Of a stretch of DNA of 64,000 nt, positions 54,331 to 64,000 are shown one piece after another. Below the pieces are notes generated by a model. It had not been told where the DNA came from. It did no database searches and worked only from the letters and a program-made list of their open reading frames with translations. Both the position numbers and the translations under genes were made by a program. Numbering within the stretch: the first letter of the stretch is position 1; each line of letters starts with the position of its first letter. Source of the stretch: Flexithrix dorotheae DSM 6795 (GTDB taxonomy: Bacteria; Bacteroidota; Bacteroidia; Cytophagales; Flammeovirgaceae); the NCBI RefSeq assembly GCF_000379765.1, contig NZ_KB903465.1, positions 124,001-188,000 of the forward strand, written 5' to 3'.

Positions 54331-54967
54331 GGTTATATATTTTTATCCATTTGAATAACCCTAAAGTGGCTAATATCAGAAAAACCACATACTCCCATGC
54401 AATGAATAAAATTCCTTTTTTGAAATAAATAAAAATTGCAACCAAATCCACCAAAATCCAAAGTACCCAGGAAGCCACATTTTTCCTTGCCAGAAGAATT
54501 AATGCTAATACACTGGCCACTGTTGTAAAGGCATCGGAATATGGATAAGCAGCAGGAATACTAAAAATATCCGGCAGATAAAGGTGAATTTTAGTCATGA
54601 AAATCCCCAATAATACAGTCCCAGAAATAAGTAATAAACCATAAAAAATCCAGCCTGAAAATTTAAGTAAAAAGACATTTGTATTTCCATTGTCCTCTTC
54701 TTTCCAGAATATCCATCCATAAATGCTGATTCCAAGGAAATAAACCTGCAATAGCATATCGGAATAAAGTTGTACCTGGTAAAACAGCAGAAAAAATAAA
54801 ACCTCATTAATTATGCCTGTCGGCCAGGTAAAAATATTTGCCTTGCTAGCCAGATAAACTGAAATCAACCCTGATATAGTACCCAACAGCTCAATCAGGC
54901 TTAATGGATAGTTTCCAATTTTTAAAATAATAAAATCAGTGCTAAATAAATCCATTACAACCGCCAT
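54323..54967 (-). CDS. pnuC: PnuC-type nicotinamide riboside transporter
   Basis: 214 residues with seven predicted hydrophobic segments. The family motifs FTWPTGIINEVLFF and LYSDMLLQVYFLGISIYGW are visible; WPTG and the YGWxxW element line the substrate path in known PnuC. It equilibrates nicotinamide riboside across the inner membrane, and the downstream NadR kinase traps it. It overlaps the TonB receptor by 13 bp and nadR by 8 bp, so the three genes are likely translationally coupled. The PnuT (thiamine) variant is possible on sequence alone, but nadR in the operon argues for the NAD precursor. Confidence 0.9.
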   Translation of the reverse strand: MAVVMDLFSTDFIILKIGNYPLSLIELLGTISGLISVYLASKANIFTWPTGIINEVLFFLLFYQVQLYSDMLLQVYFLGISIYGWIFWKEEDNGNTNVFLLKFSGWIFYGLLLISGTVLLGIFMTKIHLYLPDIFSIPAAYPYSDAFTTVASVLALILLARKNVASWVLWILVDLVAIFIYFKKGILFIAWEYVVFLILATLGLFKWIKIYNRG

Positions 54968-56973
54968 TTCACCGATAGCATATAATTCCGTGGAGCCTGA
55001 ATAAAATATTTAGATACACCATCATAATCTACATATCCATTATTGAAATATTTGATATTAAAAAGGTTATTTACCCTAACCATAAATGTAAATTTTTGTA
55101 TCTGGTAAGCTAGTCTGCTATTCACTAAAAAATAACTATCGATTTTATTGTCATTGGCAAAATCGATGTAGGAATAATCCTGAAATCTTCCGTTCAATGC
55201 GGCTGAAAGGTTTTTCCAATGAAAAACTACTTCCTGAAACAGGATAAACTTCGGGGTGAGAATTGGGCTAAAGGTTATCTCAGATTCAGTAATTCTGCTA
55301 TAATTAAAGGAAGCACTATTTTTATATCCTAAATGCTCATTAATTCGCCAATTAAAGTCCAGTTCAACTCCTGTTCTAAAACTCTTTTCTACATTATTGG
55401 TAAGCGCAATTCCATTCGGGCCAAATTGTCCATTGAGTACAATTTCATTTTTAAAATCCATATAGTATCCATTCAGATTCAAATAATACTTATGGTTTGA
55501 AATACGCATTCCAAATTCATGGTCAGTCACATATTCTGGTGAAGTATTGCCTAAATCCGGATTTCCCAGCGAATCCGCCTGAAGGTCATCCCATCCCTGA
55601 AAAATATCATTTCTGGTAGGTTCCCGTCCGGTATAGCCCACACTGTAATAAAATGTAGTTTTATCATTGAGCAAGTAGGACAGGCCCGCTTTAGGATTGA
55701 AAAAATTCCAGGTTAAAGCATCCATCTCCACATTTCCCTTATAAGAAAAGCTTGTATTTCTAACCTGAAGATCCACTAGCCCCAGCCATTTTTCACTTTC
55801 ATAATTTAATTTCAAAAAGCCACTTATCTCATTTTTAAACCCCGTATTACTATAAAGCTGCCCTAAATTCAGCTCACTTCCTTTATGATTTCGATTGTAT
55901 AAATTTCCATGAAATCCCGCTACCAGTCCTAAGTGCCTGCTATTAAATTGATAATTTGCAAACATCCCCAGAAAGTTTGACTGAAATGCATAATTGAACA
56001 TTTCATCATTAGAAGGTAATCCAACAAAATTATTGGAATCAAAGTCATAATTTCCTTCAAGGTAATTGTAATACAGGCTGGAATGGAAGGCAGATTTTTC
56101 CGAGATTTTAATCTGATTTTGAAGTTGTATAAGGGTTTGGAAAAACTGATCGTTTTCGTTGGCATTACCATTTGTTCTTGGGTCATCCTCAATTTCAGCT
56201 TTTGGCACACCAATCCATGCCATTTCATTTTTCTGGTTTCCTGCAAAACCAGTTAGTTTCCAGGTAACACTTTCTCCAAAATAGCCGGCACTATAAAAAA
56301 GGGATTGCCCGATATTTCCAGACCTGTATTTATAACCATCCGAATGAAGTTGAGATGCCCTCAGGTAAATTCCCTTATTTTGCTTAACTCCGGAATTAAA
56401 TTCACCATAAATCCTGTAAGTATTGTAAGAACCGTAGTCAATACCCACTTCAGCAGAAAGAGAGTCATTTAAAACCGGGCTATCAAATTGAATACTCCCT
56501 CCATAACTGGCACTGCCATTTTTAGAATTACCTATTCCCCTGATTAACTGCATGCCATCAAGGGAGTTCAAAAAATCAGGGAAGTTAGAAAAGTAAACAC
56601 CCTGATCTTCAGGCTCATTTAAAGGTACTCCATCCAGTGTCATATTAATCCTGGTCTGATCAATTCCCCGCATTCGTATATAAGAATAACCATAATAACT
56701 TCCTGCATCAGAGTAAGCAGTAACCGAAGGTGTATTTTGAAGAATAAAGGAAGGTTCCTGCCCAAAATTTAAAGGTTGGAGTTCTTTTTTTTTGAGATTA
56801 TGGATGGTAAATGGAGAATTGCTCTCCGCAAAATAAGCAGTGGCTATAGGCAATTCAGGCAGGATAATTAAAGAATTAATTTTGGTGGAATCACTAGTGG
56901 AAAAATCTTGACTAAATGTATTTTGAAGGATTAAAAAGGATATAAAAAAAAATAAAAAGGAAAATTGCTTCAT
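54955..56973 (-). CDS. TonB-dependent outer membrane receptor, probably for nicotinamide riboside
   Basis: 672 residues. Signal peptide about 1-21 (ending LQNTFSQ). Plug domain about 50-170 with RMRGIDQTRINMTLDGVPLN, then a 22-strand barrel. It ends NYMLSVKWRL, an aromatic-rich last strand. No FeCT-type or siderophore-specific domain was seen. By operon (pnuC and nadR follow with overlapping stops and starts) it should import an NAD precursor across the outer membrane with TonB energy. No TPP riboswitch pattern was found upstream, which speaks against thiamine. Its ATG overlaps the stop of a 47-residue candidate frame (ATGA). Confidence 0.88.
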   Translation of the reverse strand: MKQFSFLFFFISFLILQNTFSQDFSTSDSTKINSLIILPELPIATAYFAESNSPFTIHNLKKKELQPLNFGQEPSFILQNTPSVTAYSDAGSYYGYSYIRMRGIDQTRINMTLDGVPLNEPEDQGVYFSNFPDFLNSLDGMQLIRGIGNSKNGSASYGGSIQFDSPVLNDSLSAEVGIDYGSYNTYRIYGEFNSGVKQNKGIYLRASQLHSDGYKYRSGNIGQSLFYSAGYFGESVTWKLTGFAGNQKNEMAWIGVPKAEIEDDPRTNGNANENDQFFQTLIQLQNQIKISEKSAFHSSLYYNYLEGNYDFDSNNFVGLPSNDEMFNYAFQSNFLGMFANYQFNSRHLGLVAGFHGNLYNRNHKGSELNLGQLYSNTGFKNEISGFLKLNYESEKWLGLVDLQVRNTSFSYKGNVEMDALTWNFFNPKAGLSYLLNDKTTFYYSVGYTGREPTRNDIFQGWDDLQADSLGNPDLGNTSPEYVTDHEFGMRISNHKYYLNLNGYYMDFKNEIVLNGQFGPNGIALTNNVEKSFRTGVELDFNWRINEHLGYKNSASFNYSRITESEITFSPILTPKFILFQEVVFHWKNLSAALNGRFQDYSYIDFANDNKIDSYFLVNSRLAYQIQKFTFMVRVNNLFNIKYFNNGYVDYDGVSKYFIQAPRNYMLSVKWRL

Positions 56974-57113
56974 CTGGGTAAATTAGTGTTGAACCTTTGG
57001 TTTAATTTACCCGCCAAATTCCAAATTTCTTCTTGCTTTGCCAAAACATCAATCCAATTTTTAGGAATTCTGATATCTCGAAAAAAATCCAACCTATTGA
57101 TTTTGACTCCCAT
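56970..57113 (-). CDS. Candidate small gene coupled to the TonB receptor, 47 residues
   Basis: An ATG-started frame (MGVKINRLDFFRDIRIPKNW and onward, ending NTNLPR) whose TGA overlaps the ATG of the receptor as ATGA. A second frame, 57002-57166, overlaps it in another phase (start MQKGRKELKVFPV), and both look protein-like. They could be one gene split by a slip at the run of seven T (seven A on the plus strand at about 57081-57087). It is also possible that neither is translated. The rest of the 56974-57300 gap is AT-rich with no riboswitch pattern that I recognise. Low confidence as a true protein. Confidence 0.3.
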   Translation of the reverse strand: MGVKINRLDFFRDIRIPKNWIDVLAKQEEIWNLAGKLNQRFNTNLPR

Positions 57114-57300
57114 AACTCAGCATCCGCCACAGGAAAAACTTTCAATTCCTTTCTTCCTTTCTGCATTAAATTTTCACTAATTCCCTAATGTCAAAGCTCC
57201 AGGCAACACCTCAATAATCACCCAGAAGCCAAACGCTTTGAACCCTTCATTTTAAGCGTGATCCAAAAGATCTAAATCATCAGAAATAAATCAAGAAATT

Positions 57301-57858
57301 CTAATAAATATAGCCTCCTGGTTCTGCTTCCAGCTCTACCCCCAGGGTTAAAACCATCCTGTTTACAAAATTAAAATAGCTGATAACCAGGGTGGCATCT
57401 AAAATTGCCCGGTCCGACAAACCATGCAATGCCAATTGATCAATATAGTAATCATTTTGAGGTTCTCCGGGGTGTTTGGTGACATGCCAGGCCAGGTGGC
57501 CCAATAGTAAATCGGTTTGGGAAATATCCACTTTATGGTAATCTTCTCTTAACTGTTTAACCTTTTCTTCATTTTTCCAATAATGAAGTAAAGCTTCACT
57601 ATGATGAATCTGGCAATACTCACAATTGTTAGCCTTAGATACAATGACCCCAATCATTTCCCGCCTAGGCCTTGAAAGAGGAGATTGTCCGAACATGATA
57701 GTGAGATATAAATCCATATGATTGACAATGGATTGAGGATTCAGACTCTGGATTTTATGAATATCAGCAACTTTGCCTCTTTTTTCCAATAATTCATCAT
57801 ACACTTCTTTGAGGAAACCCTCTGCATTTTCAGGTTGGATAACTTCAATTTTGGCCAT
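57301..57858 (-). CDS. AhpD/carboxymuconolactone decarboxylase-like protein
   Basis: 185 residues, alpha-helical. The catalytic pattern ANNCEYCQIHHSEAL gives C-x-x-C with a following His, as in alkylhydroperoxidase AhpD-type peroxidase-related proteins. Other conserved helices are RPRREMIGVIVSKANN and DLLLGHLAWHVTKHPGEP. Such proteins reduce peroxides through the Cys pair. There is no signal peptide. It is in its own unit 327 bp upstream of the TonB receptor operon and may not be related. Confidence 0.85.
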   Translation of the reverse strand: MAKIEVIQPENAEGFLKEVYDELLEKRGKVADIHKIQSLNPQSIVNHMDLYLTIMFGQSPLSRPRREMIGVIVSKANNCEYCQIHHSEALLHYWKNEEKVKQLREDYHKVDISQTDLLLGHLAWHVTKHPGEPQNDYYIDQLALHGLSDRAILDATLVISYFNFVNRMVLTLGVELEAEPGGYIY

Positions 57859-58079
57859 AGTATTTCTTTTTGGTTAAGGTTGGAAGTACTATTAAATATA
57901 ATAATTTATTTCCAAAAAATTAAGAGGGGAAGAATCTTCAATTTACTTTCTTTATTATCAAACTAAAAATAAGAGAATGTTGTTTTCTCCCCATTATTCC
58001 ACTTCTATATTTAATTTTAATATCAGTAGGGCCAGAAAAACAATTGAATTATTTTCATACAAAAAACTGAAAAATTAAA

Positions 58080-59168
58080 ATGGCCGAACTTCTGAAAAAT
58101 CAAATCAATCCAGCGTTTATCCAAAATCTTTCTTCAAAAATCAAAACAAAAAACACGGAATTTAATGATAAGGAATTTCGTAATGCCCTTATTAATCCAG
58201 AATGGGAAGGTCTGGAACTCAAACAGCGGGTTAGAAAAATTTCAAATCAACTTCATCTTTTTCTAGGGAACAATTACCTGGAAAACCTTTCCCTAATCTT
58301 AGATTTAGCTCCTTCTTTTAAAGGGTTATCTCAAATGGTTTTTCCGGATTATGTGGAAGTCTACGGGCTTAGTCATTTTTCGGAATCTGTGCAAGCATTA
58401 AAGGAATTGACTCCATTTTTCTCATCTGAATTTGCCATTAGGCCATTTATCCTAAAAAACCAGTCAGAAATGATGAAAATAATGTTGGAATGGAGCCTGG
58501 ATGAAAATGAGCATGTAAGGAGACTTTCAAGTGAAGGTTGTAGGCCGAGACTGCCATGGGCCATGGGCATTAAATCATTAAAACAGAATCCTTTTGAAAT
58601 TCTTCCGATCCTGGAAAATCTAAAAAATGACCCATCCCTGTATGTGCGAAAAAGTGTGGCCAATAACCTGAACGACATTTCAAAAGATCATCCTGAATTA
58701 GCTTTAAAGCTATTTAAAGGCTGGTATGGAAAATCGGAAAATACAAACTGGATTATCAAACACGGATGCAGAACTTTGCTAAAACAAGGAAATAAAGAAG
58801 CGCTGAGTATTTTTGGTTTTAATAGTCAAGCCAAAATAAAGATTCAAAACTTCAAATTATCTAATCCAAAAATAAAGTTAGGAGACCGTCTGGATTTCTC
58901 GTTTGACTTAATTTTAGAAGGGGATCAAAAATCTAATATCCGATTAGAATATTTCATATATTACCTGAAGTCTAATGGAGCACATTCAAAAAAAATCTTT
59001 AAAATATCTGAAGGGATGATAGAAAACAGGAAGAAAATAAAGATCAATAAATCTCAGGTTTTCAAGAATTTCACCACCCGTAAACATTATTTTGGTGAGC
59101 ACAAAATTTCCCTGGTTATCAATGGAGAGGAACAGCCTCAATTACTGCCTTTTTACCTGGAAACTTAA
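58080..59168 (+). CDS. AlkC/AlkD-like DNA alkylation repair glycosylase
   Basis: 362 residues. Residues about 1-245 are HEAT-like helical repeats with RRLSSEGCRPRLPWAMGI and YVRKSVANNLNDISKDHPEL, characteristic of the AlkC/AlkD superfamily that excises alkylated bases. Residues about 255-362 form a beta-rich Ig-like domain (RLDFSFDLILEGDQ, HYFGEHKISLVING), as found in one AlkC group where it aids DNA binding. Both parts are intact, with no signal. It is preceded by 221 bp of AT-rich spacer without a clear promoter and is followed by a strong terminator. Confidence 0.88.
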   Translation: MAELLKNQINPAFIQNLSSKIKTKNTEFNDKEFRNALINPEWEGLELKQRVRKISNQLHLFLGNNYLENLSLILDLAPSFKGLSQMVFPDYVEVYGLSHFSESVQALKELTPFFSSEFAIRPFILKNQSEMMKIMLEWSLDENEHVRRLSSEGCRPRLPWAMGIKSLKQNPFEILPILENLKNDPSLYVRKSVANNLNDISKDHPELALKLFKGWYGKSENTNWIIKHGCRTLLKQGNKEALSIFGFNSQAKIKIQNFKLSNPKIKLGDRLDFSFDLILEGDQKSNIRLEYFIYYLKSNGAHSKKIFKISEGMIENRKKIKINKSQVFKNFTTRKHYFGEHKISLVINGEEQPQLLPFYLET

Positions 59169-59180
59169 AATTGATTTAAA

Positions 59181-59220
59181 AACAAAAGAGCTATCAAAAA
59201 ATTTTGATAGCTCTTTTGTT
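59181..59220. terminator. Bidirectional intrinsic terminator
   Basis: A 19-bp perfect stem (59181-59199 with 59202-59220, including AAGAGCTATC) flanked by an A-run and a T-run. It lies between the convergent AlkC/AlkD-like gene and the gene at 59238. Confidence 0.9.
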
Positions 59221-59237
59221 TTAGTCTGTCGGTTAGG

Positions 59238-59921
59238 TTAATAACTGGCCATTAATTGACCTTTTAACTTTTCAAATTCTTTCTTTTTTAAATATCGCAG
59301 CTCCTTACTTTTTTCCTCAATCCACTGTTCCATGCTATAATTACCCCTAGGATAGACAGTATTATAAAATGTATACTCTGCTCCGTGCGCTACATATTCT
59401 TCAAAAAACATATCTTCAATTATATCGAAGTTAGCATTTATGTTCCCTTTCATTTCTGTAATTTCAAGAGGCTCAGCCGTCATCATTTGTTCCAACTGTT
59501 GTAAATAAGTAACCTGCTCCACACGCAGCCTTTCTTCTTCCTCCTTCTGTTCTTGAACATACGACTGTTGTTGAGAATTTCCTCCCCAAAATTCATCGTC
59601 AAAATTTTCCTCAACAACTACCTGTTCTTCAGCCTCTTCAAGGCCCATATCAAAAATGGCCTCTTCCTGAGCAATTTGCTCAATGGCAATTTGATTCTGA
59701 AGTTTTATAATTTGTTCTTCTTCAAGACCAGATAAGTCATTCCATTTTTTATTATAATACTCTTCCCAAACTTTTTTATCATCATAACGCTCAACTACCT
59801 TTTTCCAAAGGTTGGGTTTATTTAAAGGATCTTCTAGTAATGTCTCTTGAGCCTTAGCCTGGAAAACATTTAAAGTGATCAGGAGAAGTAGGTAAAACCT
59901 GATATTGTAAAGCTCTCTCAT
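59238..59921 (-). CDS. Secreted Glu/Gln-rich hypothetical protein
   Basis: 227 residues. A signal peptide ends near residue 25 (VFQAKAQ). The remainder is hydrophilic and charged: long Glu- and Gln-rich stretches (LQNQIAIEQIAQEEA, ERLRVEQVTYLQQLEQMM) with a segment of aspartate and aromatic residues (FDDEFWGG). Coiled coil or intrinsically disordered content is likely. The C terminus is basic (YLKKKEFEKLKGQLMASY). No domain recognised. It begins 271 bp from atpD and runs divergently from it. Confidence 0.6.
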   Translation of the reverse strand: MRELYNIRFYLLLLITLNVFQAKAQETLLEDPLNKPNLWKKVVERYDDKKVWEEYYNKKWNDLSGLEEEQIIKLQNQIAIEQIAQEEAIFDMGLEEAEEQVVVEENFDDEFWGGNSQQQSYVQEQKEEEERLRVEQVTYLQQLEQMMTAEPLEITEMKGNINANFDIIEDMFFEEYVAHGAEYTFYNTVYPRGNYSMEQWIEEKSKELRYLKKKEFEKLKGQLMASY

Positions 59922-60074
59922 ATAGTCATTATTGAAATTGGTATAACATCATTAAAGTATTTAGTATTACCGCAAGCATTTTTCACACCAACTACCTTTT
60001 AAAAAGATCAACAATAGTTAATACGAAAAACCTGCATGCTTCTATATAATGTAGAGAAGAATGTTATAAATTAC

Positions 60075-60106
60075 TTTGGATTAAACCATTATTAAATATA
60101 CTTTTG
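60075..60106 (+). promoter_or_regulatory. Promoter of atpD (TTTG-N20-TACTTTTG)
   Basis: TTTG at 60075-60078 and an exact TAnnTTTG box TACTTTTG at 60099-60106, spaced 20 bp, match the Bacteroidota promoter. Transcription would begin near 60113, about 80 nt before the atpD start. Confidence 0.65.
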
Positions 60107-60192
60107 TGCGAAAATTTAGCAGCCTTATGAGTAACTCTGAAGGCTGTGGAGTGGATTAAATAATAGTTCTTTAAAAACACCATATAGATTAA

Positions 60193-61698
<1,506 letters not shown>

Positions 61699-61713
61699 AT
61701 TAAAATTCATATT

Positions 61714-61740
61714 AGCCGGACTATTTACAGTCCGGCTTTT
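61714..61740 (+). terminator. Terminator-like hairpin between atpD and atpC
   Basis: AGCCGGACT (61714-61722) and AGTCCGGCT (61729-61737) form a perfect 9-bp GC-rich stem with a 6-nt loop and a run of T after it. It ends 14 bp before the atpC ATG and may reduce read-through so that atpC is made at lower levels than atpD. Confidence 0.75.
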
Positions 61741-61754
61741 AATTGATAAAGTGT

Positions 61755-62006
61755 ATGTATTTAGAAGTTATTACGCCAGATAAAAAAGCTTTTGAAGGAG
61801 AGGTAACCGGTGTTAAACTGCCTGGAACGAGTGGCTCTTTTGAGGTTTTAAATAACCACGCCCCAATTATTAGTACACTTGAAGAAGGAGATATCAGAAT
61901 TAATTCTGCAAAAGGAACCACACATATAAAAATTGGAGGTGGCATTGTAGAAATGCTAAACAATAAAGTAGTTGTTCTAGCGGAGTCTATTTTGGAAAAC
62001 GCCTAA
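61755..62006 (+). CDS. atpC: F-type ATP synthase subunit epsilon (short form)
   Basis: 83 residues from the ATG at 61755; an upstream TTG at 61743 would overlap the hairpin spacer and adds only four residues. It contains just the N-terminal beta-sandwich (MYLEVITPDKKAFEGEV, PGTSGSFEVLNNHAP, IKIGGGIVEMLNNKVVVLAE). The C-terminal helical hairpin that inhibits the enzyme in many bacteria is missing, as is usual in Bacteroidota. It couples gamma to the c-ring. Confidence 0.93.
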   Translation: MYLEVITPDKKAFEGEVTGVKLPGTSGSFEVLNNHAPIISTLEEGDIRINSAKGTTHIKIGGGIVEMLNNKVVVLAESILENA

Positions 62007-62025
62007 AATCCTTTTCCAAATGCCA

Positions 62026-62061
62026 ACAAAAAAGACCTTTTTCTCAAAAGGTCTTTTTTGT
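62026..62061. terminator. Terminator after atpC
   Basis: A 16-bp stem (62026-62041 with 62046-62061, containing AAAGACC and GGTCTTT), an A-run before and a T-run after. It can also serve the convergent hydrolase gene at 62076. Confidence 0.9.
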
Positions 62062-62075
62062 TTATTACCGCTTTA

Positions 62076-63083
62076 TTAAGTTAATCCAAGCAAAATGTAT
62101 TCTTCCAGGATTTCAAATGGCTCAAAAGCCTGATTAATATTGTAATAGCTTGCAGTGGTTGTAAACACCAAATCCAATTCGGGAAACAAAAAAATATGCT
62201 GACCTCCATACCCCCAGGCATATATATACCAAATTTCTTTATTCCCCAAAGTGCACTTTTTTCTCCACCAGAAAAAACCATATTCCTGCATTCCTGGCTT
62301 AATTTCAAACTGGTTACTTAATGTTTGGGCTACCCAATTGCCGGAAACCAATTGATTACCATTCCATTTGCCTTTTTGTAACATTAACCAGCCTATTTTA
62401 AGTAAGTCTTTTGGAACCAATTCGTAGTCACCTATTATTTCAGGGGAAAACACACTTCTGTGAATGGCTAGTTTATTTATATCTAAAGGCTGGAATAAAT
62501 ACTTTAAAGCAAAAGTTTCATTGGACAGACCTGATACTTTTTTTATAATACCTGCAAACAGAATGGGATTAGCACTACTGTAATTAAAAATAGTTCCAGG
62601 CTTAGCCTCCATTGGCTGAGAAAGGGCATAAGCTAACCAATCGGATGAAAGCACCAGCTGATTAGCCTGGTTTTCAAAACTTTGATAGGGCATTTCACTT
62701 TCATTCCATTGAATACCAGTTGTCATACAAAGTAAATGTCGGATAGTAATCTTATCCTTTCCACCACTCCAGTCTAAATACTGATACTCTTCAAAAAACT
62801 GGATAATAGGTTCATCCAGATTTTTTATTAAACCCTGATCCAGACAAATTCCTACCAAAATGGATTGAATACTTTTTGAAACTGATTGTATGGGATGAAG
62901 ATGATCCGCCTTATACCCATTAAAATACCCTTCAAATACCAAGTAGCCATTCCTAAGTACCAATAAGCTATCTAATTTCCCGAAATTTCCTGAATTTATT
63001 TGTTTGATTAACCTGGGAAAAACATGGGGTTTAAATCCTGAATCCTGTGGGGTTGCCTGGGGAAAATCAAATAACATTTTCAA
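62076..63083 (-). CDS. Beta-lactamase-fold serine hydrolase (class C-like)
   Basis: 335 residues with no signal peptide. The nucleophile motif SVSK is at 67-70, preceded by HPIQ. The tyrosine motif is FNYSSANP, and YAWGYGGQHIFLFPELDLV replaces the K-T-G box in this branch. Members include esterases and D-aminopeptidases. The three active-site elements are all visible, so it is probably active, but the substrate is unknown. It lies 22 bp downstream of the glycosyltransferase gene on the same strand. Confidence 0.85.
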   Translation of the reverse strand: MKMLFDFPQATPQDSGFKPHVFPRLIKQINSGNFGKLDSLLVLRNGYLVFEGYFNGYKADHLHPIQSVSKSIQSILVGICLDQGLIKNLDEPIIQFFEEYQYLDWSGGKDKITIRHLLCMTTGIQWNESEMPYQSFENQANQLVLSSDWLAYALSQPMEAKPGTIFNYSSANPILFAGIIKKVSGLSNETFALKYLFQPLDINKLAIHRSVFSPEIIGDYELVPKDLLKIGWLMLQKGKWNGNQLVSGNWVAQTLSNQFEIKPGMQEYGFFWWRKKCTLGNKEIWYIYAWGYGGQHIFLFPELDLVFTTTASYYNINQAFEPFEILEEYILLGLT

Positions 63084-63105
63084 TTACTTTAGGGAATTCA
63101 GAATT

Positions 63106-63888
63106 TTATTTTTCTAACGATAGTCGCTTTTGGTATTCCCTGATTTTCACATACTTAATGAAGCTGGCCTGTGCAGAAATGGCACAAACAATAAAACCAT
63201 AAAACCCATCCAAAAAACCGAGTCTTATAAAATAGCTTTTTATAAACTTAAAAACCGGACTAAATAAAATCTTAAATAAGTTCGATCTTTTCCCGGCTTC
63301 GTAGTTCGTTTTTGCCATAATTTCGGTAAAATAATTAACCTGCTTAAGGTGATCAAATATAGAATAATAACTATAATGCAAAATATCCCCTTTGATGTGG
63401 CTTTTAGTGGAACCACTTTCGAGATAAAATTCATCATGAGGGTTCACTCCTCCCCATTTTCCTTTCCGGCTGTCCCACAATCTTAACTTCACATCCGGAT
63501 ACCAATCGGTATGCCTTATCCATTTCCCACAATAGTTGGTGAGGCGGTTCATGGAATAACCATCATAATTCCAATTCTTTTTGACCGACAAAATAGATTT
63601 TTTCAGGCTTTCATCTAAAGCTTCGTCTGCATCAAGTGATAAAATATGAGGAAAGTTTGCCACCGAAATGGCGTAATTCTTTTGTTCAATATGTCCTTCA
63701 AATTTCTTCAAAACAAACCTGACTCCTTTTTCTTCACAAATCTCCTTAGTTCTGTCAGTTGAAAAAGAATCCACCACTACAATTTCATCTGCTATTCCTA
63801 TCAATGAATCGATACATCTCCCAATATTCCTTTCCTCATTGAGGGTAATGACTACCGCACTAATTTTCACCTCCTTAGCAGAATCCAT
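63106..63888 (-). CDS. Family 2 glycosyltransferase (WaaE/KdtX-like)
   Basis: 260 residues. VVITLNEERNIGRCIDSL is the nucleotide-binding start, VVVDSFSTDRT the first aspartate motif, and LSLDADEALDESL the DxD motif. YSMNRLTNYCGKWIRHTDWYPDVKLRLW resembles lipooligosaccharide core glucosyl- or heptosyltransferases of the WaaE/KdtX type. The C-terminal hydrophobic stretch may associate with the membrane. Substrate is not assignable from sequence. The next gene, 22 bp downstream, is the hydrolase at 62076; beyond 63888 the window holds only AT-rich spacer. Confidence 0.9.
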   Translation of the reverse strand: MDSAKEVKISAVVITLNEERNIGRCIDSLIGIADEIVVVDSFSTDRTKEICEEKGVRFVLKKFEGHIEQKNYAISVANFPHILSLDADEALDESLKKSILSVKKNWNYDGYSMNRLTNYCGKWIRHTDWYPDVKLRLWDSRKGKWGGVNPHDEFYLESGSTKSHIKGDILHYSYYSIFDHLKQVNYFTEIMAKTNYEAGKRSNLFKILFSPVFKFIKSYFIRLGFLDGFYGFIVCAISAQASFIKYVKIREYQKRLSLEK

Positions 63889-64000
63889 TTAAAGTTTATT
63901 CTTTAGATTATTAATAAATGAGGGCAAATTTAAATTCTTCATTCCTGAAATTCGGGTTTAGAATGGTTTAATTTCATTTTGTCCTAAATTATGCCTTGAA

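Noticed and set aside
56974-57300. TPP (thiamine) riboswitch upstream of the TonB receptor operon
   Set aside because: No CTGAGA-type or other conserved TPP element was found on the minus strand; nadR in the operon favours an NAD precursor.

Overview
The window looks like chromosome of an AT-rich member of the Bacteroidota, probably a marine or gliding Cytophagales-type bacterium. Direct evidence: two giant secreted proteins end in type IX secretion (T9SS) sorting domains; several upstream regions carry the Bacteroidota promoter pair TTTG plus TAnnTTTG; and many gene families typical of the phylum are present (DUF2723 membrane protein, DUF4199-like protein, TonB receptor with PnuC and NadR, short AtpC, TPR histidine kinase). 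The genus is an inference. No rRNA, tRNA, CRISPR array, intact IS element or prophage was recognised.

Layout. 1-7.4 kb is housekeeping: a 5'-truncated TPR sensor kinase, a TrkH-type K+ transporter, a xylose-isomerase-like TIM barrel protein, rarA, and hisF-hisE. 7.5-21.9 kb is the accessory block: a 59-residue basic protein, two paralogous T9SS cargo proteins (1109 and 2342 residues) built of carbohydrate-binding-like, FG-GAP/VCBS, fibronectin-like and cadherin-like modules, a retropepsin-like protease, and a transglutaminase-fold protein whose expected catalytic cysteine position is glutamine. 22.0-30.2 kb is a sugar-catabolism neighbourhood: a GntR/UTRA regulator, a GH9-like enzyme without signal peptide, deoC, a secreted Dabb protein bracketed by inverted REP-like repeats, a PfkB-type kinase and a quinoprotein dehydrogenase with an embedded cytochrome c domain.

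30.3-45.2 kb is mixed: a DEAD-box-type helicase with motif II DEVD, a NYN-domain protein with a small membrane partner, a secreted orphan, a glycosyltransferase-like protein, an MtnK-like kinase next to an ADP-ribosylglycohydrolase-like lipoprotein, an adaptor/permease/TolC exporter set with no ATPase gene beside it, a glycerophosphodiesterase, and a receiver-like protein. 45.2-59.9 kb holds the DUF2723 protein, an SMP-30 lipoprotein, small membrane proteins, a TrpF-like protein and a tightly overlapping TonB receptor-pnuC-nadR operon for nicotinamide riboside uptake, then an AhpD-like protein and an AlkC/AlkD-like DNA repair protein. 60.2-62.1 kb is atpD-atpC with a terminator-like hairpin between the two genes. 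The end carries a beta-lactamase-fold hydrolase and a family 2 glycosyltransferase.

The least explained parts are the surface-protein block (7.6-21.9 kb), the repeats around the Dabb gene, and a possible unannotated small gene coupled to the TonB receptor. No clear defence system or mobile element was found.
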